Shown one piece after another: positions 15,759 through 23,409 of a stretch of 35,904 nt of DNA. Under the pieces are notes generated by a model that saw only the letters and a program-made list of their open reading frames with translations, made no database searches and was not told the DNA's origin. The DNA lies in the NCBI RefSeq assembly GCF_001485495.1, contig NZ_BCNF01000093.1, forward strand, positions 1 to 35,904, in the 5' to 3' direction. The DNA is from Gordonia desulfuricans NBRC 100010 (GTDB lineage: Bacteria > Actinomycetota > Actinomycetes > Mycobacteriales > Mycobacteriaceae). Within the stretch, counting starts at the first letter, position 1; the number at the start of each line of letters is the position of its first letter. The position numbers were made by a program, and so were the translations under genes.

Positions 15759-16367
15759 ATGGCGATCGCCGATAGTGATGATCTGGACCCGAGGTGGGTT
15801 CGCTCGCGGGCGCGGCTGTTGGATGCTGCCGCGACCCTGCTCAGCAGCGGTGGGGTCGAAGCGGTCACCGTGGGGGCTGTAACCCGGCTATCTCACGTAG
15901 CCCGCACCACGCTGTATCGACATTTTGAGAGCACCACTGACCTGGTGACAGCGACCTTCGAGCGGCTGTTACCTCAGGTGGACAAACCTGAAACCTCGCA
16001 GTCGATTCGCGATGACCTGGTCAAATTGATGCAACGGCAGGCCGCCCTCATCGAACAAGCTCCGTTGCAGTTGACCACACTGGCATGGTTGGCAATGGTT
16101 CCCAAGCAACATGGCGAAGAACCAAACACACTGGCGCCGTTGCGGATGCGAGTTGTCGACCAGTACCGAGAACCCTTCGATCGAGTGTTGACAAGTAGCG
16201 CGGCCGTCGCTGAGCTCGACGATCCGGACTTGACCATGGCGATCACTCAGCTGGTAGGCCCTCTGGTATTCGCCAAGCTTACCGGGATTCGCGCGATGAA
16301 TGTCGCTGATCTCGAGCGCCTCGTCGATGACTTTCTTGCGGCGCACAGGCGGCGCCTGCCTACTTAG
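15759..16367 (+). CDS. TetR/AcrR family regulator of the adjacent MmpL gene
   Basis: 202 residues. The helix-turn-helix is RSRARLLDAAATLLSSGGVEAVTVG, then VTRLSHVARTTLYRHFESTTDLV. A helical ligand domain follows (LVKLMQRQAALIEQAPLQLTTLAWLAM) and the end is DLERLVDDFLAAHRRR. An AGGAAG site lies upstream of the ATG. The following MmpL gene starts 91 bases later, and the gap holds a perfect 25-bp palindrome, so repression of that gene is very likely. Confidence 0.9.
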   Translation: MAIADSDDLDPRWVRSRARLLDAAATLLSSGGVEAVTVGAVTRLSHVARTTLYRHFESTTDLVTATFERLLPQVDKPETSQSIRDDLVKLMQRQAALIEQAPLQLTTLAWLAMVPKQHGEEPNTLAPLRMRVVDQYREPFDRVLTSSAAVAELDDPDLTMAITQLVGPLVFAKLTGIRAMNVADLERLVDDFLAAHRRRLPT

Positions 16368-16383
16368 CCTCCCCCCTTTCATT

Positions 16384-16408
16384 GCTACGCTACAACTTGT
16401 AGCGTAGC
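16384..16408. promoter_or_regulatory. Perfect 25-bp TetR operator
   Basis: GCTACGCTACAA (16384-16395), one central C, TTGTAGCGTAGC (16397-16408): both 12-base halves match exactly. It lies between the TetR and MmpL genes, 50 bases before the MmpL start codon. TACGCT inside the left half (16386-16391) fits a TANNNT -10 box, so binding would block the polymerase. Confidence 0.85.
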
Positions 16409-16458
16409 GATACCGGTGGTTCCGATGTGGGCCAGATGAGTAGGAGAGGTACCCGCGA

Positions 16459-19400
16459 ATGGTGGTCCATAGTCCCGATGGCAAGCGCAGCGAGTACAGC
16501 TCCACGTTGGGACGGGTCGCGCGGTTCACTTTGACGCACAAGTCTCTGGTCATCGGGGTGTGGATAGCTGTCGGGGTGGTGTTGGCGGTGCTGTTTCCTC
16601 AGTTGGAGACGGTGGTGCGGCAGCAATCGGTAGATCCGATCCCTGCAGGGGTTCCGTCCTTTCAAGCACTTGATCAAATGGGTGGCGCTTTCGGGGAGAA
16701 GGGCGCCAAGACCACTGTCTTCGTGACCATGGAGAACCCGAATGGGTTTACCGAGGTCACGCGAGAGCGATACGACGCGTTGGTCGTACAGCTCCGTGAA
16801 AATTTTGACGATGTGCAGTCGGTTCGTGACTTGCTGTCGGATCCGATTACTGCCCGTCAGGCGTTGAGTGAGGATGGCAAGGCCTGGTATTTGCCCGTCG
16901 GGGTCTCGGGGACACTGGGCGGTCCGGCGGCGACTCATGCGGTGGAAACCGTCCGCGAGACCGCACGCCGGGTGTTTGAAGATACTGGAACCGCTATCCA
17001 TGTCACCGGACCGGCAGCCACCTTCAGTGACCAGATCGTGAGTGCCGAAAGAGACCTGGTCGTGATCACTTTGGCCACAGTCGCGCTGATCGCCCTGATC
17101 TTGCTGGTGGTGTATCGATCGCTGTTCACAGCACTGGTGCCGTTGCTGGTGATTGGGGTCAGCCTTGGGGTGGGCCGCGGTGTCTTGTCCGCACTAGGCG
17201 AACTCGGAATGCCAGTGTCGCAGTTCACCGTCGCGTTCATGACGGTCATTCTGCTCGGGGCAGGGGTGGACTACTCAGTCTTTTTCGTCAGCCGCTATCA
17301 CGAGCGGTTGCGCCAAGGCGCGCCTACCGCGGATGCTCTTGTATACGCTACAGCGACGATCGGACGGGTCATCTTGGCCTCGGCGGCGACGGTGGCACTG
17401 GCATTCCTGGCCATGGTGTTCGGCGAACTGAGCGTCTTTTCCACCTTGGGCCCGGCCTGCGCGATCGCGATTCTCATCGGGTTCCTCGCCACTGTCACCT
17501 TGCTGCCGCCGGTGCTGCTGCAGGCAGCCCGCTTCGGTTGGGGCAGCCCCCGGCGAGACCTCACACGCAAGTACTGGAATCGCGTGGCGGTGCTTGTCGT
17601 CCGCCGCCCAGTCCCCCTTTTTGCCATAGCGATGGTGGGGCTGATTGTGCTGAGCCTGATCGCGATGAGTATCCACATCACCTATGACGACCGCCAGGGC
17701 CAACCCGCCACGACCGACAGCAACCAGGGATACGCGATGCTTGACCGCCATTTCCCCGCAGACGTGACGGTTGCTGAGTTTCTTGTCGTGGATGCGCCGA
17801 TAGACCTACGTACCGCCAGCGGACTTGCTGACCTTGAACAGATGGCTTCGCGGGTATCCCAAATTCCCGGGGTGACTCGTGTCATCGGCGTCACCCGTCC
17901 CACCGGCGACAAACTCGAACAGGCTGAGCTGTCGTGGCAGAACGGTCAGATCGGGGACCAGGTGGCGGGCGCCGTCGCAGACGGCCGGCAACGAAAAGGC
18001 GACCTCGAGCAGTTGCGCTCCGGTGCCAACCAGCTCGCCGACGGGCTGGCCCAACTCGACACCCAGCTACGCCTCAACCTGACGCCACTCGCCGATATCC
18101 TCACCCAAGCAAGCGCCGCCGGTCAACAAATCCAGCAGTATCAACCACTCCTGCGTCAGCTCGCCGCGTCCGCGCCCGCAATCGACCGCGCTTCACAGAA
18201 CGCCCCACAACTTGCCGCCCTGACCCGCCAAACATCCGCGGCCCTGGCAACAGTGACCTCAATCCTGCCCATCCTCGACGCAGCACCCTGGTGCGCCCAA
18301 ATCCCCCAGTGCGCAACCCTGCGCGCACAGATTCGCGACCTCAACGCCACCATAGGGAATGGACTGCTCGACCAGATCACTACCCTGTCAACACAACTCG
18401 CACAATTAGACACGCCCCTAACGACGGTTACCGACCAACTCGCCGCGACCGTCAACTCCCTCGACTCCACCCTGAGTAGCATCAACAACCAAGACCTTCC
18501 GGACAAACTTACTGAACTCCAGACTGGCGTGAGTCAGCTCGCCGCAGGATCACGACAACTCGCCGGCGGCGTGTCCGCGCTGATCGACAGCAACCTTCAG
18601 CAACTAGCCGGGATGGCCGCCCTAGCCACGCAACTGCAAACCTCCGCCCGCGAAACCGCCGGAACAGACTCCGCGACCGGCTTCTACCTGCCACCTCAAG
18701 CCAGCGCAGACCGCCGCTTTGTCGATGTCGCTCGCCAGTTCGTCTCGCCCGACGGCCATACCGTTCGCTACGCGATACAAACCAGCTTCGACCCCTATAG
18801 CACCGAAGCCATACAACTGACCAACACCATCACCGATGTTGCGAACGCCGCCAGGCCAAACACCGCCCTGGAGGACTCCCACATCGCGATCGCCGGATTC
18901 CCTGCCATTAACGCCGACCTGAAACGCTTACTCGCCGAAGACTTTCGACTCCTGGCACTGGCAACTCTCCTCATCGTCGGCCTGATCCTGATCCTTCTCC
19001 TCCGCGCGCTCATCGCACCGCTGTATCTCCTAGGAACCGTCGTCCTCAACTACACCGCGGCACTGGGCATCGGTGTCCTGATCTTCCAACACATCCTCAA
19101 GACCAATATCGCCTGGCCTGTGCCGCTATTGGCTTTCATAGTCCTCGTCGCCGTCGGCGCCGACTACAACATGCTGCTCATCTCTCGCCTACGCGAGGAA
19201 TCCCAGAAAAACATACGAATCGGCGTTCTACGAACCGTTACCTACACCGGATCGGTCATTACCTCGGCCGGCCTCATCTTCGCTGCCAGCATGTTCGGCC
19301 TCATGGCTGGCTCGATCTCGATCATGACCCAAGTCGGACTGATCATCGGTGTCGGACTTCTGCTAGACACCTTCATCGTGCGCACCATCGTTGTGCCGAC

Positions 19401-19479
19401 CATCGCGACACTACTGGGTAAAACCAGCTGGTGGCCGAACAACGAAACCGAAACGGGGACTGTCGCTGATTCGGTGTAA
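16459..19479 (+). CDS. MmpL-family RND transporter
   Basis: 1,006 residues, full length. It follows AGGAGAGG at a proper distance. Membrane segment 1 is at about 33-53, then a periplasmic porter domain and a membrane block with the proton-relay motif GAGVDYSVFFVSRY (about 267-280). After about residue 490 comes a long helical insert (LRSGANQLADGLAQLDTQL and onward, to about 735) with the paired Cys WCAQIPQCATL near 612, as in the coiled-coil hairpin of MmpL4/5-type proteins that reaches across the periplasm. The second block has VGADYNMLLISRLREE near 900. MmpL proteins export lipids, siderophores or drugs to the mycomembrane. No mmpS is adjacent, so the cargo is unknown; control by the TetR next door suggests a drug or lipid-like inducer. 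Confidence 0.95.
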   Translation: MVVHSPDGKRSEYSSTLGRVARFTLTHKSLVIGVWIAVGVVLAVLFPQLETVVRQQSVDPIPAGVPSFQALDQMGGAFGEKGAKTTVFVTMENPNGFTEVTRERYDALVVQLRENFDDVQSVRDLLSDPITARQALSEDGKAWYLPVGVSGTLGGPAATHAVETVRETARRVFEDTGTAIHVTGPAATFSDQIVSAERDLVVITLATVALIALILLVVYRSLFTALVPLLVIGVSLGVGRGVLSALGELGMPVSQFTVAFMTVILLGAGVDYSVFFVSRYHERLRQGAPTADALVYATATIGRVILASAATVALAFLAMVFGELSVFSTLGPACAIAILIGFLATVTLLPPVLLQAARFGWGSPRRDLTRKYWNRVAVLVVRRPVPLFAIAMVGLIVLSLIAMSIHITYDDRQGQPATTDSNQGYAMLDRHFPADVTVAEFLVVDAPIDLRTASGLADLEQMASRVSQIPGVTRVIGVTRPTGDKLEQAELSWQNGQIGDQVAGAVADGRQRKGDLEQLRSGANQLADGLAQLDTQLRLNLTPLADILTQASAAGQQIQQYQPLLRQLAASAPAIDRASQNAPQLAALTRQTSAALATVTSILPILDAAPWCAQIPQCATLRAQIRDLNATIGNGLLDQITTLSTQLAQLDTPLTTVTDQLAATVNSLDSTLSSINNQDLPDKLTELQTGVSQLAAGSRQLAGGVSALIDSNLQQLAGMAALATQLQTSARETAGTDSATGFYLPPQASADRRFVDVARQFVSPDGHTVRYAIQTSFDPYSTEAIQLTNTITDVANAARPNTALEDSHIAIAGFPAINADLKRLLAEDFRLLALATLLIVGLILILLLRALIAPLYLLGTVVLNYTAALGIGVLIFQHILKTNIAWPVPLLAFIVLVAVGADYNMLLISRLREESQKNIRIGVLRTVTYTGSVITSAGLIFAASMFGLMAGSISIMTQVGLIIGVGLLLDTFIVRTIVVPTIATLLGKTSWWPNNETETGTVADSV

Positions 19480-19523
19480 GTGGTTTTGATCGCCCCCGGC
19501 GTGGGGCAGGAGGAATCACGACG

Positions 19524-19595
19524 ATGACCGACAAAAATCGGGGGCGTGGATGCCCCGGTTCCGTGACCTGGGTGTGGCCCGACGTCCCCTACTGA
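19524..19595 (+). CDS. Possible 23-residue peptide with strong ribosome site
   Basis: AGGAGG lies just upstream of the ATG at 19524. The frame is short (MTDKNRGRGC, ending VWPDVPY) and unlike anything I recognise. It may be the start of a gene cut off by the IS-like end at 19600, or chance. Confidence 0.2.
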   Translation: MTDKNRGRGCPGSVTWVWPDVPY

Positions 19596-19613
19596 AACCT
19601 GACTTGGCTCAAT

Positions 19614-19799
19614 TTAGTGTCCACCACGGATTGCGGTGAGGGCTTGTTGCAGGTCGTCGGGTAGTGGGTCTGCGGCGTTGATGGTGTGCTCGCCGACTTT
19701 GATGGTGATGGCGCGGCACTCGCCACAAGGGTGACCCTGCATGTCAACAGGATTCGCACAGCCGGGCAGTACACAGCGGGGGACTAGTTCGAGTGTCAT
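19614..19799 (-). CDS. Small Cys-containing protein (third of a small-gene cluster)
   Basis: 61 residues. The N-terminal half has four Cys in CVLPGCANPVDMQGHPCGEC, a likely zinc site, followed by ITIKVGEHTINAADPLPDDL and a short helix. Such proteins are frequent in actinobacterial phages, plasmids and integrative elements. It starts ten bases after the stop of the preceding small gene, so the two look co-transcribed. Exact role unknown. Confidence 0.65.
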   Translation of the reverse strand: MTLELVPRCVLPGCANPVDMQGHPCGECRAITIKVGEHTINAADPLPDDLQQALTAIRGGH

Positions 19800-19809
19800 G
19801 GCGAGCCGT

Positions 19810-20035
19810 TCAGTCGTCGAATTGGACCCAGGACGCGAGCGCGTCGACGAACGAGTCGGCAGGGGAGAGCCCCTGGTCGTAATCGTCGCGCCATGACCAG
19901 TCCGGCAGCTCAGCGAGCGGTTGTCCGCTGTAGTCGCAGGCGTTGGCGTTCACCTGCCGCAACCATCGGGCGAAGTCGTGGTCGTCGCCGGCGCGGTCGG
20001 CGATCCTGCTTGACGTTGACGTTCGGCGTGTTCAT
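19810..20035 (-). pseudogene. Small acidic protein with one-base frame break
   Basis: Starts at the ATG at 20035 behind AAGGAG (MNTPNVNVKQ). About ten codons later the likely frame moves by one base and reads IADRAGDDHDFARWLRQVNAN, then CDYSGQPLAELPDWSWRDD, ending SFVDALASWVQFDD at 19810. The second frame has no start of its own. Its Trp/Asp-rich text is typical of a small mobile-element protein. The neighbours on both sides are similar small genes on the same strand. Confidence 0.55.
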
Positions 20036-20057
20036 CTCGGCTCCTTGTCGGTCGATC

Positions 20058-20288
20058 TCAGAAGTGGGTGAAGGTGCGGGTCGGGGCGAGCTGGTCGAGG
20101 CCACATCCCTCGCATGTCCAGTCACCGTCGGAGTGGACGTACTCGGCGGGAACGAGCTGGCCGTGGGTTCGCATGAACGCCAGGACCTCACCGATGTTCT
20201 CGGCGTCGAAGTCGCACGGGCCGCCGCGAGCGGTCGTGATGGCGCAGTGTGTGCAGAGCTGGTAGGTGATGGCGGCAGCGATCCCCAT
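20058..20288 (-). CDS. Small zinc-ribbon-like protein (first of the cluster)
   Basis: 76 residues from the ATG at 20288, with GGGAGG at good distance. Two Cys pairs, CTHC (about 12-15) and CEGC (about 61-64), would bind one zinc. Between them lies FDAENIGEVLAFMRTHGQLVPAEYVHSDGDW. It leads a leftward cluster of three small genes. Similar proteins occur in conjugative plasmids and integrative elements of actinomycetes. Function unknown. Confidence 0.65.
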   Translation of the reverse strand: MGIAAAITYQLCTHCAITTARGGPCDFDAENIGEVLAFMRTHGQLVPAEYVHSDGDWTCEGCGLDQLAPTRTFTHF

Positions 20289-20372
20289 TGGTGAGCCTCC
20301 CGTTGTGAGTGCTGGTTTCGTTCGCACTGGCCATCTCTTTGCCGGAGGGAGTAGGGGGCAAGGGTGTTTACA

Positions 20373-20498
20373 GCGAAAAGTCATTCGGGCCGCCAGGCCT
20401 GAAACCCGATAGGGCGAATGAGTTTTCGCGACCCTTGCGGCCTGCGAGGGTCAAGCCCCGAGTAGTGGTGTAACTCGTTTCTGATCCTTCGGGGGTCA
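20373..20498. other. Structured non-coding DNA: three consecutive hairpins
   Basis: First, a 15-base inverted repeat with one mismatch, GCGAAAAGTCATTCG (20373-20387) against CGAATGAGTTTTCGC (20415-20429), with a 27-base loop. Second, GACCCTTGC (20430-20438), loop GGCCT, GCGAGGGTC (20444-20452), a 9-bp stem with one G-T. Third, TGATCC, loop TTCGG, GGGTCA (20482-20498). It lies upstream of the small-gene cluster. It could be an origin, a transfer or recombination site, or an attenuator; the sequence does not decide. Confidence 0.55.
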
Positions 20499-20780
20499 GG
20501 CGGGTAGTTGCATCAGTGGATCGGTGGTTATCGGCTGATGAAGAGGCTAGCCGCGTGACTCATGGCAGCCGACCGGTGCTCTTCGGCGCCGTGCAAGGTG
20601 CGCTGAGCCGGAACATGATTCACGTGCAGTTTCGTCACTGGTGACGTAATCCGTTTCCCTGCACCTTAAACTGGTAACGGGACGTGTTGAAGTGGGACGA
20701 GTAGCGGGACTGAGAAGAGGCTACGGCCGCGCCAGGATCACGAGTCTGATCCCGAGCACCGAGACTGCATCGCCCCTGTC
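20499..20780. other. Non-coding stretch before the interrupted nuclease gene end
   Basis: No gene is visible on either strand. A short perfect inverted repeat CGTCAC-TG-GTGACG is at 20633-20646. The stretch lies downstream of the interrupted nuclease gene. Confidence 0.4.
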
Positions 20781-20984
20781 TTAGTCGGTAGATACATCCC
20801 ACGGCGCCCGACGCCACTTCTCGGTGTCGCCAGTTCGTTGCAGCAAATACTCACCGAACCTCTTGTGGATCCACTTTTCAGGGTCTTCGTCGGACGGTGC
20901 GTTGTACGCATCCCGCCAAGCGAACAATTCTTCCCCGTAGGCGGGTCCCATCTCGTGGAGGGCGAAAAGGTGTTCAGCAGTTAA
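20781..20984 (-). pseudogene. C-terminal part of the IS21-interrupted nuclease gene
   Basis: Reverse-strand frame LTAEHLFALHEMGPAYGEELF, then WRDAYNAPSDEDPEKWIHKR and FGEYLLQRTGDTEKWRR, stopping at 20783-20781. It has no start and ends against the IS21 element. Removing the element and one TTAA copy joins it in frame to the gene at 23410-25321 (2,112 bases in total, 703 residues). Confidence 0.85.
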
Positions 20985-21046
20985 TGACGAGGCTCAAGAA
21001 AGTTCCCCAGGTGTGCTCACTGAAATTCCCCACCCGTGGGCGGTTT

Positions 21047-21928
21047 CTACTGTAGCGACCTTCTGGTGGGTGCGGTGGCGGTGCGCTGGCTGTGGGTGCG
21101 GGCGTGATGGTCACGAAGCCGGTAGGAGTCGCCGTCGAGTTTGAGCACGACGGAGCGATGCAGCAGCCGGTCGAGCATGGCTGCGGCGACGGTGGTGTCA
21201 CCGAGCACTTCGCCCCATTCGGCGACGGACCTGTTGGTGGTGATGACGATGGATGTTTTCAAATATCGTTGCGCCACAACCTGAAACAAGGCTGAAGCGG
21301 CTTCGGCCGGCAATGGGAGGTAGCCGAGCTCGCCGATGACGAGCAAGGTGGGTCCGGCGAAGAATCGCATGCAGGTGGCCCAACGTCCTTCGATCGCGGC
21401 TTTGTGGCAGCGTGCGGCCAGGTCGGCGGCGGTGGTCACATAGGTGCGATAGCCGGCGTGGACCGCGGCGTTCGCAAGCCCGACCGCCAGATGCGTCTTG
21501 CCCGTACCCGGCGGGCCGATGAGCAGCACGTTCGTCGACGATTCGAGGTAGGCACACGTCCCGAGTTCGCGGATCAGCGCCCGGTCCACGCCGGGCGCGG
21601 CGTCGTAGTCGAAGCCGTCCAACGTGGCCGGGGTGGGCAGGCACGCGAACCGCAACCGCCCGGCAAGCCGTCGGGCTTCGGTGGCATCGACCTCGATGCC
21701 CAGCAGGTGCTCGAGAGTCTGGGTCATCGACCACTCGTGCTCGCTGGCGGCCGCCAAGACTTGGGGCAGGGCTTCGGCTGCGGCGTCGAGTTTCAGGACG
21801 GCGAGATGTCCGCGTAGTTGCTGGTAGACCGAGATCGCTGATTGTGACTGTGACCCAACACTATTCGAAGAGTCCAGCCCAGCATTGTCGGTGTCGGTGT
21901 CGGTGTCGGTGTTGGTGTTGGTGGTCAT
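21047..21928 (-). CDS. istB: IS21 helper ATPase IstB
   Basis: 293 residues. Walker A is GPPGTGKTH at 138-146. The Walker B region reads LLVIGELGYLPL: the usual Asp (DELGY) is Gly199 here, which could weaken ATP hydrolysis. Downstream text is normal (VVAQRYLKTSIVITTNRSVAEWGE, AAMLDRLLHRSVVLKLDGDSYRLR). The N-terminus has an unusual Thr-Asn/Thr-Asp run from 6-bp repeats (21889-21928). Its ATG overlaps the stop of istA. IstB forms the AAA+ assembly that selects and prepares the target for IstA. Confidence 0.93.
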   Translation of the reverse strand: MTTNTNTDTDTDTDNAGLDSSNSVGSQSQSAISVYQQLRGHLAVLKLDAAAEALPQVLAAASEHEWSMTQTLEHLLGIEVDATEARRLAGRLRFACLPTPATLDGFDYDAAPGVDRALIRELGTCAYLESSTNVLLIGPPGTGKTHLAVGLANAAVHAGYRTYVTTAADLAARCHKAAIEGRWATCMRFFAGPTLLVIGELGYLPLPAEAASALFQVVAQRYLKTSIVITTNRSVAEWGEVLGDTTVAAAMLDRLLHRSVVLKLDGDSYRLRDHHARTHSQRTATAPTRRSLQ

Positions 21929-23274
21929 GGGAGGTGGGTCCTGTTCTGTGCGGCGCGTTCGTACACGCTCATGTCGATGATCGATGCCTGCGGGCCGGTA
22001 TCGTCGGTGTTGGTTGTGTTGTGGCGCAGTGTGTTTGCGGCGTCTCGGGCGGCCTGGCCGGGTGGGATACGTTCTTTGCGGCGATGCGGCCGACGGCTGC
22101 TGGAGGCGCCGGCTTTGGCCAGGGTCTCCAGCGCGACGACATGCCCGTGATCACGCACTTGGGCGCCCGACCCGGGCGTGGCGAGGCGGTGCCGCGCGAT
22201 CACGATGCCCGAATCGGTGGCGATGTCGATGTGTCCGTCCCCGAGCCGCTCGCTCACGGTGACTTCACTCATCGCCACCTCCGGCGGCACCGAGTACTGG
22301 TTGCCGCGCCACGCCACCAGCGCCTGGCGCGATACCGTGCGCATCTCGGTGAGCGTGGCCGGATACGGAGCCGCTGGTGGGGCGCTGAGCGGTTCGCGAG
22401 CGGCCACCGTGATCACACTCGCCCGACCATCAGAGGTCGGGCGCATCCGTGCATCCGAGCGGGTGCGGCAGAAGGTGTCGCAGCTGGTTTGCGCTTGTTC
22501 GGGTGTCGTCTCGTCGGGAAGGGTGCGCCACCAGCGTTGTGCAGCAGTGTGATTGGACTTCTCCACCACACCCTTGCGATTGCCTCTGCGAGGTGGGCAC
22601 ACATCGACCGAGACCCCGTAATACTTGGCCACGCCAGCGAACTCGGCGGTCAACGCGCCGGTCGACGGGTGGCAAACCGTCGCCATCCGGTCAAATCGCC
22701 ACGACTTGGTGACCCCGCCGAGTCGGCGGGTGATGCGGTCGATCCCGGCGATCACCTGCGGGCGAGTCATATCCGGCGCCAGGTAGCCCCGCCATTTGCC
22801 GGAATGCGCCAACGACCCGACAAGCAGGAATGCTGTTGAACCCCAACCCCATTCGTCCGGCGGGTTCGGTAACTCCACCCAATCCCATTGCGTCTCCTCA
22901 CCCGGCGGATGCTCGATGACCGCGTTCGCCCGCTCCGTCACCAGGGCGCACGCCTCACATGTCGGACGCAGGCCACGTTGCCGGATCTGGCGGGTCAATG
23001 TCGGATAGGACTGGGTGTAGCCGAGGTCCTCGAGCTCGTCGCACAACGTCCGTGACCACAGATGTGGGTCCTCAACCAGACGCGCGGTGACGTAGGCCAG
23101 GAACGGCTCGAACGGGTCCGCCGCCGACTTCTTACGCTCGCCCGGGCTGCGCTCACCGTTGAGGTAGGCGCGAATGGTTTTCCTGTCGTGCCCGGTGTGG
23201 CGGGCGATCGCCGAGATCGTCCACCCCCGTTTGTGTAGTGCATGTACTTCCACATCGTTCTCCCGTGTCAACAT
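21925..23274 (-). CDS. istA: IS21 transposase IstA
   Basis: 449 residues. N-terminal helix-turn-helix (VHALHKRGWTISAIARHTGHDRKTIRAYL), then the integrase-type core with candidate DDE residues Asp131 (TQWDWVEL), Asp195 (WRFDRMATV) and Glu238 (KGVVEKSNH). A C-terminal beta-rich part follows (ALVAWRGNQYSVPPEVA, VTVSERLGDGHIDIAT). Length and order fit the IS21/IS408 group. It is intact and co-translated with istB. Confidence 0.93.
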   Translation of the reverse strand: MLTRENDVEVHALHKRGWTISAIARHTGHDRKTIRAYLNGERSPGERKKSAADPFEPFLAYVTARLVEDPHLWSRTLCDELEDLGYTQSYPTLTRQIRQRGLRPTCEACALVTERANAVIEHPPGEETQWDWVELPNPPDEWGWGSTAFLLVGSLAHSGKWRGYLAPDMTRPQVIAGIDRITRRLGGVTKSWRFDRMATVCHPSTGALTAEFAGVAKYYGVSVDVCPPRRGNRKGVVEKSNHTAAQRWWRTLPDETTPEQAQTSCDTFCRTRSDARMRPTSDGRASVITVAAREPLSAPPAAPYPATLTEMRTVSRQALVAWRGNQYSVPPEVAMSEVTVSERLGDGHIDIATDSGIVIARHRLATPGSGAQVRDHGHVVALETLAKAGASSSRRPHRRKERIPPGQAARDAANTLRHNTTNTDDTGPQASIIDMSVYERAAQNRTHLP

Positions 23275-23409
23275 GAAAGCGGGCCTCCCGAGATAGTTGG
23301 TGAGTGGTCAGAGACCATCAGCATCACGGGAGGCCCGCCTACTCTGGCGGTGCCACACGGGTGGGGAATTCAGATGAGCATCACTGGGGAATTTCGATGA
23401 GCGCCGTCA

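Larger units (their letters stand above)
20985..23409 (-). mobile_element. IS21-family insertion sequence, complete, with TTAA target duplication
   Basis: 2,425 bp. The ends are inverted repeats: left TGACGAGGCTCAAGAAAGTTC, right (reverse complement) TGACGGCGCTCATCGAAATTC. Each continues with a second CCCCAG...GCTCA block and a further TTCCCCACCCG, the multiple transposase sites typical of IS21. Flanking TTAA at 20981-20984 and 23410-23413 is the target duplication. It carries istA and istB overlapping by four bases and splits a candidate nuclease gene. Confidence 0.92.

Noticed and set aside
21889..21928. Hexamer repeats (GTGTCG) as a regulatory repeat
   Set aside because: They lie inside istB and encode its Thr-Asp/Thr-Asn N-terminus; simple slippage explains them.
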